The position numbers and the translations under genes were made by a program. From Spirosoma lacussanchae (GTDB lineage Bacteria > Bacteroidota > Bacteroidia > Cytophagales > Spirosomataceae): a stretch of DNA of 64,000 nt. The stretch is taken from NCBI RefSeq assembly GCF_005870035.1, contig NZ_SWJG01000001.1:2095639-2159638 (forward strand). Reading direction: 5' to 3'. The notes below the pieces were generated by a model. The model did not search any database and was not told the origin of the DNA. It was given only the letters and a program-made list of their open reading frames with translations. Shown one piece after another: positions 54,758-63,729 of this stretch; positions within the stretch are counted from its first letter, which is position 1, and every line of letters starts with the position of its first letter.

Positions 54758-54790
54758 CAAAGGTAAGCAGAGGAGGGGCAAAGATGCAAA
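54758..54790 (-). promoter_or_regulatory. Candidate promoter for the sulfur operon
   Basis: On the minus strand TTTG at 54787-54790 is followed after 21 bp by TACCTTTG at 54758-54765, a perfect -7 consensus. The first downstream gene is tauE. Confidence 0.55.
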
Positions 54791-54805
54791 TTGGCCAACT
54801 GGTGT

Positions 54806-55951
54806 TCAGCCGGTTCGCAACAGTTCGGCAATCAAAATGCCGAGGTATGTACCGATTGCGTTTCCGAGCGTACCGACCAGCACGGCAGGTAGCTGCAAAT
54901 CAGGTCTACCCAGGCTTTTAGCGAGCGCAAGCGCTGAAGTAGCCCCGCCAATATTAGCCTGCGACGCGATGCCCAGCACGGCCCAGTCCTGCTTGAATAG
55001 CGCACCGATTCCGAACAGGAGGCCGCCGTGTACAAGCACTAGCAGCAGAATCATGCCAAACAAAATAACGGCCAGCTGGCCATCGCGAAGCAGGGCGGCT
55101 ATATCGCAGTAGGCACCAATAACGGCCAGGAATATGTAGATCCCAAAAAGACCCAGGAGCCGGCTACCCCGTAGGTGATTAATGGCTCTGAACTGGGCCA
55201 GAACCAGCGCAATAGTTGTCAGAATAAGCACGAAAGGAACACCCGGAACGGCCGCAGCCAGCTGTTTCGAAAGGAAAATGGAGCCTAAACCCAATCCGAG
55301 CAGTAGGGCCAGATCATTGGGTGACATGGTTTCTGAGTCCTGGTAAGGATTGCCACTATCCTTGTCTGGCGTGTCCGTTTGGGCCGTGGGGAGTGCACGT
55401 GGAAAACGCTGCTGTAAGAAGCGGGGCACGGCCAGCGTCACGATCATCCAGAGGGTTGTCATGATGTTGTCGGCTGCTGTGGAAGCAATGAACAGATTGC
55501 CGGCCTTGGAGACGCCGTAATGGAGGGCAACCGCGTGGAAATTGACACTACCCCCGATATAGGTTCCTGTGAACATGCCCGCCAGGGCGTAATACAGCGT
55601 TCCGATTGTCTGGGGTGCCGAGAAGGCCCAGACGCTGGTAAGCACACCGATAATAGTGCCTGCGGAGCCGATCAGATACATGGTCAGCATCGGCAGACCC
55701 GCTTGTCTGAGGTCTTTCAGGTTGACACTCAGCAGCAGTAAAAACAGGGAGAACGGCGCAACATAGCCAAAGATGCCTTCGTAAATGGGTGTTTCGACGG
55801 TGGGAATGATTCCCAAGTTGGCTTCAATGGCTGTAACAACGATGACCAGCAGAGCTGTTCCGATGTGATGCAGACCGGGTCGGCGGGCCAGCCATTCGCA
55901 GATAACCACATTCAGACAAAGAACGAACAGGATGAACAGTGAATCAGACAC
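54806..55951 (-). CDS. DUF819-family membrane protein
   Basis: A 381-residue inner-membrane protein with about ten spans. The pattern GYVAPFSLFLLLLSVNLKDL, MFTGTYIGGSVNFHAVALHY and SQANIGGATSALALAKSL is typical of the DUF819/YjcL family, a group of uncharacterised permeases. It lies upstream of tauE, separated by the 136-bp promoter region, and is co-directional. It could be part of the sulfur theme or unrelated. Its own promoter should be in the 197 bp before 55951. Confidence 0.82.
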   Translation of the reverse strand: MSDSLFILFVLCLNVVICEWLARRPGLHHIGTALLVIVVTAIEANLGIIPTVETPIYEGIFGYVAPFSLFLLLLSVNLKDLRQAGLPMLTMYLIGSAGTIIGVLTSVWAFSAPQTIGTLYYALAGMFTGTYIGGSVNFHAVALHYGVSKAGNLFIASTAADNIMTTLWMIVTLAVPRFLQQRFPRALPTAQTDTPDKDSGNPYQDSETMSPNDLALLLGLGLGSIFLSKQLAAAVPGVPFVLILTTIALVLAQFRAINHLRGSRLLGLFGIYIFLAVIGAYCDIAALLRDGQLAVILFGMILLLVLVHGGLLFGIGALFKQDWAVLGIASQANIGGATSALALAKSLGRPDLQLPAVLVGTLGNAIGTYLGILIAELLRTG

Positions 55952-56148
55952 AGGAAAAGGTTAATATGAAGTCGGTAAATATACTTAACGAACTGCTGGT
56001 CGGGTAATTGACTGATTTGATCAGCCCAAATATCATTAGGTCATTGGTGTAATATGTAAAATATTTACTAGTAAAAATCGGTATTTGCCCAACAAATCTG
56101 TTATTTGCGATAAGTTTCACTACCTAACTTTAATTAAGTTTAATACAT

Positions 56149-59100
56149 ATGAACAGAAAATTACTACTGAGTTTGTGGTTGTTTTTGGGTCTCGTTACAC
56201 TATCGGTGGCGCAAAATCAGACACTTACGGGTAAGGTCTCTGACCAAAAGGGGAATCCATTACCCGGCGTATCGGTGCTGGTGAAGGGAACTACTCAGGG
56301 CGCTACCACCGACGCTGACGGAAATTACCGGCTGAGCGTTCCAAACAACGCCAGGGTTGGTTTCAGTTACATTGGCTTTCTGAGCCAGGAAATTGCGGTA
56401 GGTTCCCAGTCGACCCTTAACGTTACCCTGACCGAAGATACACGGCAGCTGGAAGAAGTGGTTGTGTCGGGTCTGGCTACTACCGTAAAGCGGTCTAACC
56501 TGGCTAACGCCGTAACCCGGCTCGACAGCAAAGACCTGACCGGCGCAACGAGCCCGGTGACTACGGATGCCGCGTTCCAGGGAAAAATTGCCGGAGCCAA
56601 CATTGTCTCAAACAGCTCGGTACCGGGCGGAGGCTTTAACGTACAGTTCCGGGGCGTTTCTACGCTGGGTGCATCAGCTTCGCAGCCGCTGTTTATCGTA
56701 GATGGCGTCTATATCGACAATGGACAGTATGCCAACGGCCGTTCGGCTGCCAACAAAGCGGCCGCCGGTTCGGCGCAGAGCACCCAGGACAACAACGCCA
56801 ACCGCCTGGCCGACCTGAACCCGGATGATATCGAAAGCATCGAAGTGCTGAAAGGCTCTTCGGCGGCTGCTATTTACGGTACCCGGGCTAATGCCGGTGT
56901 GGTCATCATCACAACCAAACGGGGTAAAGGCGGCAAAACAACCGTTTCATTCGGGCAGGATCTGGGCTTCAGCAAAGCACTCAGCTACTACGGAGGAGCC
57001 GACTGGACCGAGCAGAAACTGACCGATTACTTCTCGGCATCGGAGATTCCGCAATTGCAGGCTGCGCGGGCAAATGGCACCTATACCGATTGGGAGCGGG
57101 TGGTCTATGGCGGCACCGGAGCGATCCGCAACACCCGACTGGGTATCACGGGTGGTAACGAAAAGACCAAGTTCTACGTAAACGGTAGCATCTCCGACGA
57201 AACCGGTATCATCAAGAATACAGGCTTTCAGCGGTACTCGATCCGGGCTAACATTGATCACAAGCTGACCAACTGGCTCGATTTCAGCATCAACTCAAAC
57301 TACATCGTCAGTAACAACGATCGCGGGTGGACCGGTAACGATAATTCGTACATCAACTATGGGTACTCGCTGCCCTACACCAAGCCGTATATTAACCTGT
57401 ATCCTGATGCCAACGGCCGTTACCCCGATAACGGATCGGGCGTAGGGGAGAACCCGCTGGCCGTTCGCGACCGGGCTATCAACAATCAGAAAAACAACCG
57501 GGTGCTGCAGGGCTTTACCGTAAACGCCCGGGCTATCAACACCGCCAAATCGTCGCTGACGTTCCGGGTTAACGGTGGTCTGGATTACCAGAACGGTTTT
57601 GCCACCATCTGGCTGCCTTCCGATCTGCAGTCGCAGCGGCAGGAAGCCAATCCGGGTTTTGCCCAGGACACTCGCACGGAAGTATTCAACTCCAACGTAC
57701 AGCTGTCAGCAATCTATACGCAGGCAGTTATGGACGGTCGGCTGAATCTGACGACCTCGGCGGGTGCCGTTCGACTGTACAAATACCTGCGCTCGAACTA
57801 CGTGCGTGGTACAGGCCTGCCCGCGGGTGTGTCGAACCCGGCCCGTGGTAAAGTAATCGATGGCTTTGTTGAGTATCAGGAAAATACCGACGTCGGTGTG
57901 TTTGCGCAGCAGGATGCCAACTTCGAGGACAAGGTGATTGGTTCGGTTGGTATTCGTTTTGACAAATCGACCCTCAACAGCGAGTTCGATAAATTCTATG
58001 CGTTTCCTCGGGCTGCCCTGGCGGTCAACGCGGCTCGTTTCGGTACCTGGGCCGGCAATACGGTTAGCCAGCTGAAATTCCGGGTAGCTTACGGACAAAC
58101 GGCCGGTCTGCCAACCTTCGGTACAACCTATTCGCAATTGCAGGTAGTGGGTATCGGCGGTCTGGGCGGTCTGGTGCCATCGACGGTCCTGGGTAACACC
58201 GCCATCAAGCCCGAGCGTGCTACTGAGCTGGAGTATGGTATCGATTTCGGTCTGTTCAACAACCGGGTAACGGGCGAATTGACGATGTACAATAAAAAGG
58301 TATTCGACCTGATTCAGCCGCTGACGACTGCCCCAACAACGGGGGTAACGTCAACCCAGATCAACGCAGCTGACCTGACTAACAAAGGGGTCGAACTGTC
58401 GCTGGGAGCCGATGTAGTCCGGAGCAGCAACTTCAGCTGGTTTGTGCAGCCCATTTTCTGGTACAACCGCTCGAAAATTACCCGCCTTGACATTCCTGAG
58501 CGTCTGACGGGCGGTTTCGGAGCTACGTTCGGTCAGTGGCGCGTGAAAGGCCCCGATGCCAATGGTACAACCTATTCGCCAACCGAGATCGTAGGGCAGC
58601 CCCGGACCAATCCGGCCGATGCCACCTCCTGGACGAGCTACGGCGACGCTCAGCCGAAATACGAACTGTCGCTGAACAACCGGATTACGTTCCTGAAGAA
58701 TTTCGAGTTTTCGGCGCTGCTCAACTACCGGCACAAGTTCACGGTCGTGTCGCTTACCCGCGTCCTATGGGATGAGGGCGGCAACACCTACGACTGGAAC
58801 GAAACGGACGACGCTGGTAACGATGGTAAAACGCCGAACGGTATTTACCGGCAGAACGCCAACGGACTAGACGAAAGTGGCAACCCCAAGCCAGGCTATA
58901 ACCCAGGTATCTACAGCTTCCTGAAGCTGCGCGAAGTATCGCTTTATTATCGGATTCCTTCGCCGGCGCTGAAGCGGGTGTTTGGCAATGTTGTCAGCAA
59001 CATTCGGGTTGGCGTGTCGGGTAACAACATACTGCGCTGGACCGATTATACGGCTGGTTACGACCCCGAGAACTCGAACTTCGGATCGCTGGCCTTGGGT

Positions 59101-59169
59101 GGTGGTGTCGACCTGGGCTCTACGCCCGCCGTTCGTCGGATGATGTTCCACCTCGCTGTTGACTTCTAG
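56149..59169 (+). CDS. SusC/RagA-type TonB-linked receptor
   Basis: A 1006-residue outer-membrane receptor: signal peptide (ending VTLSVAQ), carboxypeptidase-like domain (LTGKVSDQKGNPLPGVSVLV), plug with GAPVTTDAAFQGKIAG-like TDAAFQGKIAGANIVSNS, FIVDGVYIDNGQ and VLKGSSAAAIYGTRANAGV, all hallmarks of SusC, then a large barrel ending MMFHLAVDF. It imports a glycan, peptide or other ligand together with the SusD lipoprotein that follows 43 bp later. No glycoside hydrolase or regulator is in the window, so the ligand is not known. Confidence 0.95.
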   Translation: MNRKLLLSLWLFLGLVTLSVAQNQTLTGKVSDQKGNPLPGVSVLVKGTTQGATTDADGNYRLSVPNNARVGFSYIGFLSQEIAVGSQSTLNVTLTEDTRQLEEVVVSGLATTVKRSNLANAVTRLDSKDLTGATSPVTTDAAFQGKIAGANIVSNSSVPGGGFNVQFRGVSTLGASASQPLFIVDGVYIDNGQYANGRSAANKAAAGSAQSTQDNNANRLADLNPDDIESIEVLKGSSAAAIYGTRANAGVVIITTKRGKGGKTTVSFGQDLGFSKALSYYGGADWTEQKLTDYFSASEIPQLQAARANGTYTDWERVVYGGTGAIRNTRLGITGGNEKTKFYVNGSISDETGIIKNTGFQRYSIRANIDHKLTNWLDFSINSNYIVSNNDRGWTGNDNSYINYGYSLPYTKPYINLYPDANGRYPDNGSGVGENPLAVRDRAINNQKNNRVLQGFTVNARAINTAKSSLTFRVNGGLDYQNGFATIWLPSDLQSQRQEANPGFAQDTRTEVFNSNVQLSAIYTQAVMDGRLNLTTSAGAVRLYKYLRSNYVRGTGLPAGVSNPARGKVIDGFVEYQENTDVGVFAQQDANFEDKVIGSVGIRFDKSTLNSEFDKFYAFPRAALAVNAARFGTWAGNTVSQLKFRVAYGQTAGLPTFGTTYSQLQVVGIGGLGGLVPSTVLGNTAIKPERATELEYGIDFGLFNNRVTGELTMYNKKVFDLIQPLTTAPTTGVTSTQINAADLTNKGVELSLGADVVRSSNFSWFVQPIFWYNRSKITRLDIPERLTGGFGATFGQWRVKGPDANGTTYSPTEIVGQPRTNPADATSWTSYGDAQPKYELSLNNRITFLKNFEFSALLNYRHKFTVVSLTRVLWDEGGNTYDWNETDDAGNDGKTPNGIYRQNANGLDESGNPKPGYNPGIYSFLKLREVSLYYRIPSPALKRVFGNVVSNIRVGVSGNNILRWTDYTAGYDPENSNFGSLALGGGVDLGSTPAVRRMMFHLAVDF

Positions 59170-59212
59170 AAACGACTGAAATGCAGTCAGACGTACTTCA
59201 CGTTCCTAAAAA

Positions 59213-60550
59213 ATGAAACTCATGAAAAAACATACATCAATTATGCTCACCAGCCTGCTGGTGGGTGGCTTGACGGCCTGTAATCCGCTCCAGACGGAAG
59301 AGGTCATTGACCCAAACTATCCCAGCGTAGGGGCTGTAACCAACAATGCCACCAAAGCCCAGCTGGACGCACTATCGGTTGGTCAGTTCTCGCTGGCCCG
59401 GAATGGTTTGTCTACTTACCTGCTGGTAACCGGAACTATTGGCAAAGAGTTGTTCAACTTCAACGGTACCGAATCGCGCTGGATGACGGAGCTGAACGGG
59501 CTGCGCCCCATCGACAACTCGGCGTTCTATAACACCGCCACTACCGGGTTCGGGTTGCCCGTTCGTCAGGCCAACATCACCCTGGCGGCTACCAACAACA
59601 CCAGCTCAGTGTCTGACGCGGAGAAGAACGCGTACCGGGGCATTGCCAACACCTTCAAAGGTCTGGCTTATCTGCAGATGCTGAATGCTCAGGGGACAAA
59701 CGGTGTTCGTCTGAACGTGGAAGATCCGTTCAAACCAAGTAAAGCGGCTACCTACGCGGAGTCACTGGCTGGTATTGCCAAGTTCCTCGACGACGGGGCT
59801 TCGCAACTCGATCAGGCGGGGGCTGCTTTTCCGTTTTCGTTGCCATCGGGCTTTGCCGGGTTCACGACACCGTCAACGTTCAAGCGGTTTAACCGGGCCA
59901 TTGCTCTTCGCGTTGCCATCTATCAGGCCGACTGGGCGAAGGCCGCTACGCTGCTGCCCCAGACGTTTTACAGTGCCACCGGCGACCTGAATGTAGGACC
60001 CCGTCATACCTACAACCCCACTCCACCCGATGTTCAGAACCCGTTGCTAAACACCTCGTCGAGCCAGATCGTGGGAGTTAAAGAGGTATTTGACGCGGCC
60101 GAAGCCGGTGATAAGCGTCTCTCGAAAGTACGGAAGCAGGCTACTCCGCTGACCTACACATCGGGCGTAACCTACAGCACGCCTTATCTGACAAACATGT
60201 ACACGAGCGGCAACGACCCCATTCCCATCATCCGGAACGAAGAGCTGGTACTGATTGGCGCCGAGATTGCCGCTCAGCAGAACAACGCAGCGGAAGCTAC
60301 CCGACTGATCAACGTCATCCGGACGGCGGCTGGTCTGCCTAACTACGCCGGAGCCACCACGAAAGATGCGCTGATCAACGCCATCCTGAAAGAGCGGCTG
60401 TACTCGCTGTTCTACGAAGGCCACCGCTGGGTCGATATGCGTCGGTACAACAAACTGAACGAGATTATTCTGCCGGTAGCAAACATGAAGGTACTGGAGC
60501 GGCTCGAGCGGCCGGTAGCCGAAGTGAACTGGGATAAGTTTAACCCATAG
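59213..60550 (+). CDS. SusD/RagB-family substrate-binding lipoprotein
   Basis: A 445-residue surface lipoprotein with signal peptide and lipobox LTAC. It binds substrate at the mouth of the SusC barrel. The SusD pattern includes YRGIANTFKGLAYLQMLNAQ, IPIIRNEELVLIGAEIAAQQ, EATRLINVIRTAAGLPNY and LKERLYSLFYEGHRWVDMRR, the last diagnostic of the family. Another ATG at 59222 is an equal start. Translationally linked to susC. A terminator follows. Confidence 0.94.
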   Translation: MKLMKKHTSIMLTSLLVGGLTACNPLQTEEVIDPNYPSVGAVTNNATKAQLDALSVGQFSLARNGLSTYLLVTGTIGKELFNFNGTESRWMTELNGLRPIDNSAFYNTATTGFGLPVRQANITLAATNNTSSVSDAEKNAYRGIANTFKGLAYLQMLNAQGTNGVRLNVEDPFKPSKAATYAESLAGIAKFLDDGASQLDQAGAAFPFSLPSGFAGFTTPSTFKRFNRAIALRVAIYQADWAKAATLLPQTFYSATGDLNVGPRHTYNPTPPDVQNPLLNTSSSQIVGVKEVFDAAEAGDKRLSKVRKQATPLTYTSGVTYSTPYLTNMYTSGNDPIPIIRNEELVLIGAEIAAQQNNAAEATRLINVIRTAAGLPNYAGATTKDALINAILKERLYSLFYEGHRWVDMRRYNKLNEIILPVANMKVLERLERPVAEVNWDKFNP

Positions 60551-60570
60551 ACTGAGCTTGATTTATGCTT

Positions 60571-60620
60571 CACCAGGAGTACGCAGACTGAAAAGTATGA
60601 TGTACTCCTGGTGATTTTTT
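60571..60620 (+). terminator. Terminator of the SusC/SusD operon
   Basis: Perfect 12-bp arms (60571-60582 and 60602-60613) with 19-base loop and a seven-base T run. It may also stop the convergent hypothetical gene. Confidence 0.85.
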
Positions 60621-60630
60621 TATTCTCAAC

Positions 60631-60915
60631 TTAGCCGTGACGGGTAATTGTGTACCAATTCAGAAAATACCAAAGTGCCACCATACTAATGAAGATGCCA
60701 ACGGCAATTGTGAAATTCAACCAACGGTTGGTTGCTTTCTCATTGAGCCAGAAGTACACTGATACGCATTGAATAATTAAAATAGTGAGCATAATAGGGT
60801 AAAAAAGTCGGTTGTTGACTTCCAATACCCTGAAGTGTAATATTATAGGCGTCAAGACAGTTGATAAAACACCCAGACGACGAACTACATTCTTGAGACT
60901 CAGTGTGGTTGTCAT
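60631..60915 (-). CDS. Small hypothetical membrane protein
   Basis: A 94-residue protein with three hydrophobic segments (about 13-27, 38-56, 66-88), so an integral inner-membrane protein. No family recognised. The start is ATG 60913-60915. Base composition is AT-richer than the surrounding housekeeping genes. It lies next to the S8 fragment, and may be part of the same unstable region. Confidence 0.5.
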   Translation of the reverse strand: MTTTLSLKNVVRRLGVLSTVLTPIILHFRVLEVNNRLFYPIMLTILIIQCVSVYFWLNEKATNRWLNFTIAVGIFISMVALWYFLNWYTITRHG

Positions 60916-60967
60916 TTTCGCTGAAGTTTCGACATATATACGGCTTTATTCGATACACGCTTCTTTT

Positions 60968-61207
60968 TCATCCCTGTGCATGTACTGCCTTATTTACTGT
61001 CTCACTCCTCTGCAATCGGGTCGGGTCGCCCGTCACGAGGCCGCGCGTAGGGAGCTTGTTACCGCGAATAAAAAGCAGCCCGACCACGTGAGGAGCCGCC
61101 ATGCTGGTACCGCTTAGTATGGCGTAACTTCCATTCAGGTAGGTCGAGGTAATACGAACGCCATACGCATACGCGTCGACGCTGGGGCCAAAGTTGGATC
61201 GCTTCAA
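60968..61207 (-). pseudogene. 3' fragment of an S8 (subtilisin-like) protease gene
   Basis: The reading frame contains [20 protein letters not shown], the catalytic-serine motif of subtilisins, but lacks the Asp and His parts. About 59 residues match the C-terminus of the intact protease at 62440-63621 with about 47 identities by eye. The homology covers roughly 61010-61203; a deletion near 61025 shifts the end of the frame into [13 protein letters not shown]. It is a partial duplication and should be inactive. Confidence 0.8.
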
Positions 61208-61312
61208 TCCGTAAGAACAAGTTGACTATTGTAAAGTCGGAGGGAGTCCGTGATTTCGAACCAAGAATAGTTGACTACCTCTCGCTTTTCAATTTGCGAA
61301 ATAATAAAAACG

Positions 61313-61328
61313 AGTATTCGAATACTCA
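61313..61328. repeat. 16-bp perfect palindrome
   Basis: GAGTATTCGAATACTC is its own reverse complement, with A and T runs on either side. It may be a short terminator or a protein-binding site between the S8 fragment and the small membrane gene. Confidence 0.5.
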
Positions 61329-61410
61329 TTTTATTGATCTTTTATATTCAAGCTTAAATAATATGGTTTAAGTACAGTATTGTTATTGCCTCCATCATTG
61401 TTAGGCTACC

Positions 61411-61545
61411 CTAAAGAATAATACCCTTCCCTCTGCTTTTGAATATACGGCACGCAACATATAACGTAAACAAATGAACTATAATACTCACAAGCACTAT
61501 ACCGTATAGAAGCGGAAAATCTGTGAAAACGCTTATCATAATCAT
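61411..61545 (-). CDS. Possible small single-span membrane protein
   Basis: A 44-residue frame starting MIMISVFTDFPLLYGIVLVS with one hydrophobic segment and a basic C-terminus (FKSRGKGIIL). It begins 10 bp after the decayed frame that precedes it. Not recognised; it may be real or merely a relic, and its 3' end resembles the sequence after the intact S8 gene. Confidence 0.35.
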   Translation of the reverse strand: MIMISVFTDFPLLYGIVLVSIIVHLFTLYVACRIFKSRGKGIIL

Positions 61546-61555
61546 ACTTTTTAGT

Positions 61556-62242
61556 TCAAAACCCACAATTGTAACTTGAATTACAGCCCAGCAAATCTTT
61601 GTAATGGTTGTTTTCAATCTCGACAAGCGCAGCTTTATACTGAAAAAAGTAGCGAGTTGAACATTCCATATCAACAAATAAACCAGCAGCCAGATCTGCA
61701 GCGCTGCCCACTACAGGGACACCGTTTAGCCAAGCTAATGTAGCTGCAGTGGTTGCTCCAGCACTAAACCCTGATACATGGCACCAAAGTCCTATATTGG
61801 TAGCTAAATTATACCTTGCCTCATTCAATTTAGCCTTTTTCTTATTGTCTGCTAATTCCTTACAACGACGACAGTTTCTCTAATTGGGTCTATTAGTTTT
61901 TTGTGAGCCCCTATTAGGGCCACCGCTAGTGACAGGCCCTCCTTCCGAATCGCTTCCCCAGCCCATACAAGGTGAGTAAACATAAATTGAATTTACAAGT
62001 ACACCGTTTACATACTCCTCCCAAAACTAATCGATACACATTGAGGGATTAGGAATCACCTCCGGCTTAGTACCTTTTGGCAAAGAAGTCCTTTTCAGTC
62101 CGGCATTAGCAGGAGTGCGTAGATTTACATCCCCCATTAACAAAACCGTCTGTGTAGATGAGTTGAAAGTGTTTATATTGATGAAGCCGTTACTCTTAAC
62201 CGTATACACTACCCACTTATTGACCCGCGAGTAAGTCTGCAA
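61556..62242 (-). pseudogene. Decayed exported hypothetical gene with two in-frame amber codons
   Basis: One frame over 229 codons reads through TAG at 62027-62029 and TAG at 61880-61882. The parts show protein-like composition: SNGFININTFNSSTQTVLLM, then a Cys/Trp motif around the first stop (MCID, stop, FWEEYVNGVLVNSIYVY) that resembles CxDWYW-type exported Bacteroidota proteins where Trp would stand in place of the stop, a Gly/Ser-rich linker, and CRRCKELADNKKKAKLNEAR followed by a hydrophobic segment. Only the 90-codon last part lacks a stop. I read it as a gene under decay; no family is named. Confidence 0.55.
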
Positions 62243-62245
62243 AGT

Positions 62246-62438
62246 TTATATCTGATCGCTACATCTTCTGAGGAAGTTGAATAAATTCTGCAAGCAAACG
62301 TCTTTACGGACTAATTTATACATCAATGAGATAACTATACCCATAAAATAAGCAGCACATATTGAACTTACAGTGCTAGCTTCTTTTTTCAAGAACGTTC
62401 TGTATTTTTTGGGTTCCCTTCCTCTGCTTTTAAATGTA
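62246..62438 (-). pseudogene. Truncated membrane-protein relic after the S8 gene
   Basis: A frame starting inside the S8 stop region reads FKSRGREPKKYRTFLKKEAS, then a single hydrophobic segment (AAYFMGIVISLMYKLV) and ends at TAA 62246-62248. Its first residues match the C-terminus of the small membrane protein at 61411. There is no good start codon. It is in the same frame as the next decayed gene. Confidence 0.4.
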
Positions 62439-62439
62439 T

Positions 62440-63621
62440 TTACTCGCCCGCAATAGGGTCAGGCGTGCCGTCCGGGTCGCCGGTGACGAAGCCGCGTGTC
62501 GGGAGTTTGCTGCCACGGATCAGCAACAGGCCGGCCACGTGTGGAGCTGCCATGCTGGTGCCGCTCAGAACCGCGTACCGGCCATCCTTGTATGTCGAGG
62601 TGATACGAACCCCATAGGCACAAACGTCGACGCTGGAGCCGTAGTTGGAGAAACTGGCAAACTGATTGGCTCGGTCCATGGCCGATACGGTAAAGACGTT
62701 GGTGTTGTTGAGCCGGGCGGGGGTGGCCTCGTTGGCGTTCTGGCCGTCATTACCGGCTGCTATGGCGAAGAGAATGCCGCTGTTGGCTGCCTGTCGGATG
62801 GCGTTTTCCAGCGTTACGGATACCCCCTCGCCACCCAGGCTTAAATTCACGACGTCACCGGCTTTCCCAGTCTGACGAACGTAGTTTACGGCCTGGATAA
62901 TACCCGATAGCCGCCCTTCGCCCAGCTGGTTGAGCACTTTCAGCGCTACCAGCCGCGCGCCCGAGGCCACTCCTGTTACCCCAACGCCGTTATTTCGGGC
63001 GCCGATAATACCAGCTACGTGGGTGCCGTGCCCGTTCTGATCGTCGGCTGAGGTAACCCCACTCACGAACGAGCGGCTACGCTCCGTATCGACGTTCAGA
63101 TCGGGGTGGTCGAGGTCAATGCCGGTATCGACTACCCAAACCGTTTTGCCGGTCTGTAAATCGCCCCGACCATAACCGGTCTGCTGAACGTTCCAATACA
63201 CGGTGCTGGGTGCGGCCACATCGACGCAGTTACAAATCGACATAATCCGGTCCGGCTCGACCATAGAAACGGCCGGGTCCTGCTGGAGCTGGGTGGCTTC
63301 GGCAGCTGATAAATGAGCCAGGAAACTGGTTTGTTCCGTGGATGCCAGCAACTCTGGCGCATCATCTTCGATGCGGTGGCGGGCCAGTAGCTGGTCGATT
63401 CCGGCCCGGGCGGCACTTACTCGGGCGTTGGGCGAGCCGGGCAGCGACTGCTCAGGCTGGTACGTGACGATGTACGAACCCGCAATGGCCTGGCCGTTCA
63501 GGGTGGAGGCTTTGACCAGGCAGTCGGCCGAGAAGGTGGGCTCAACGTCACGATCGGTTTGACAGCCGATCACCGCCAGCGCCACATACAATGAGGTAAC
63601 GGGAGATACTAAACGGGGCAT
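62440..63621 (-). CDS. S8-family (subtilisin-like) protease lipoprotein
   Basis: A 393-residue exported serine protease. The ATG at 63619-63621 gives a signal peptide with lipobox AVIGC (Cys at 20), so it is a lipoprotein; an ATG nine codons upstream is less likely. An I9-type propeptide (SYIVTYQPEQS) precedes the catalytic domain, whose triad is Asp165 in VVDTGIDLDHPD, His198 in NGHGTHVAG and Ser356 in [27 protein letters not shown] gives the oxyanion Asn. All family parts are in place, so it is likely active. A damaged copy of its C-terminus lies about 1.2 kb downstream. Confidence 0.93.
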   Translation of the reverse strand: MPRLVSPVTSLYVALAVIGCQTDRDVEPTFSADCLVKASTLNGQAIAGSYIVTYQPEQSLPGSPNARVSAARAGIDQLLARHRIEDDAPELLASTEQTSFLAHLSAAEATQLQQDPAVSMVEPDRIMSICNCVDVAAPSTVYWNVQQTGYGRGDLQTGKTVWVVDTGIDLDHPDLNVDTERSRSFVSGVTSADDQNGHGTHVAGIIGARNNGVGVTGVASGARLVALKVLNQLGEGRLSGIIQAVNYVRQTGKAGDVVNLSLGGEGVSVTLENAIRQAANSGILFAIAAGNDGQNANEATPARLNNTNVFTVSAMDRANQFASFSNYGSSVDVCAYGVRITSTYKDGRYAVLSGTSMAAPHVAGLLLIRGSKLPTRGFVTGDPDGTPDPIAGE

Positions 63622-63729
63622 GAACAATACAAGAAGGATGATAAACAAAAATCTGGTATCGTACAGGTCAGTTCATGCAGTCGCTACTGGTTATAAATAC
63701 GGGTGCTATTAAAACGTAAAATTCGCTGG

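Noticed and set aside
61880-62029. Reassignment or readthrough of TAG as a coding signal
   Set aside because: TAG also ends ordinary genes here, such as the LOG-family gene, the SDR gene and comEC, and no suppressor tRNA is in the window. Nonsense mutation in a decaying gene is simpler.
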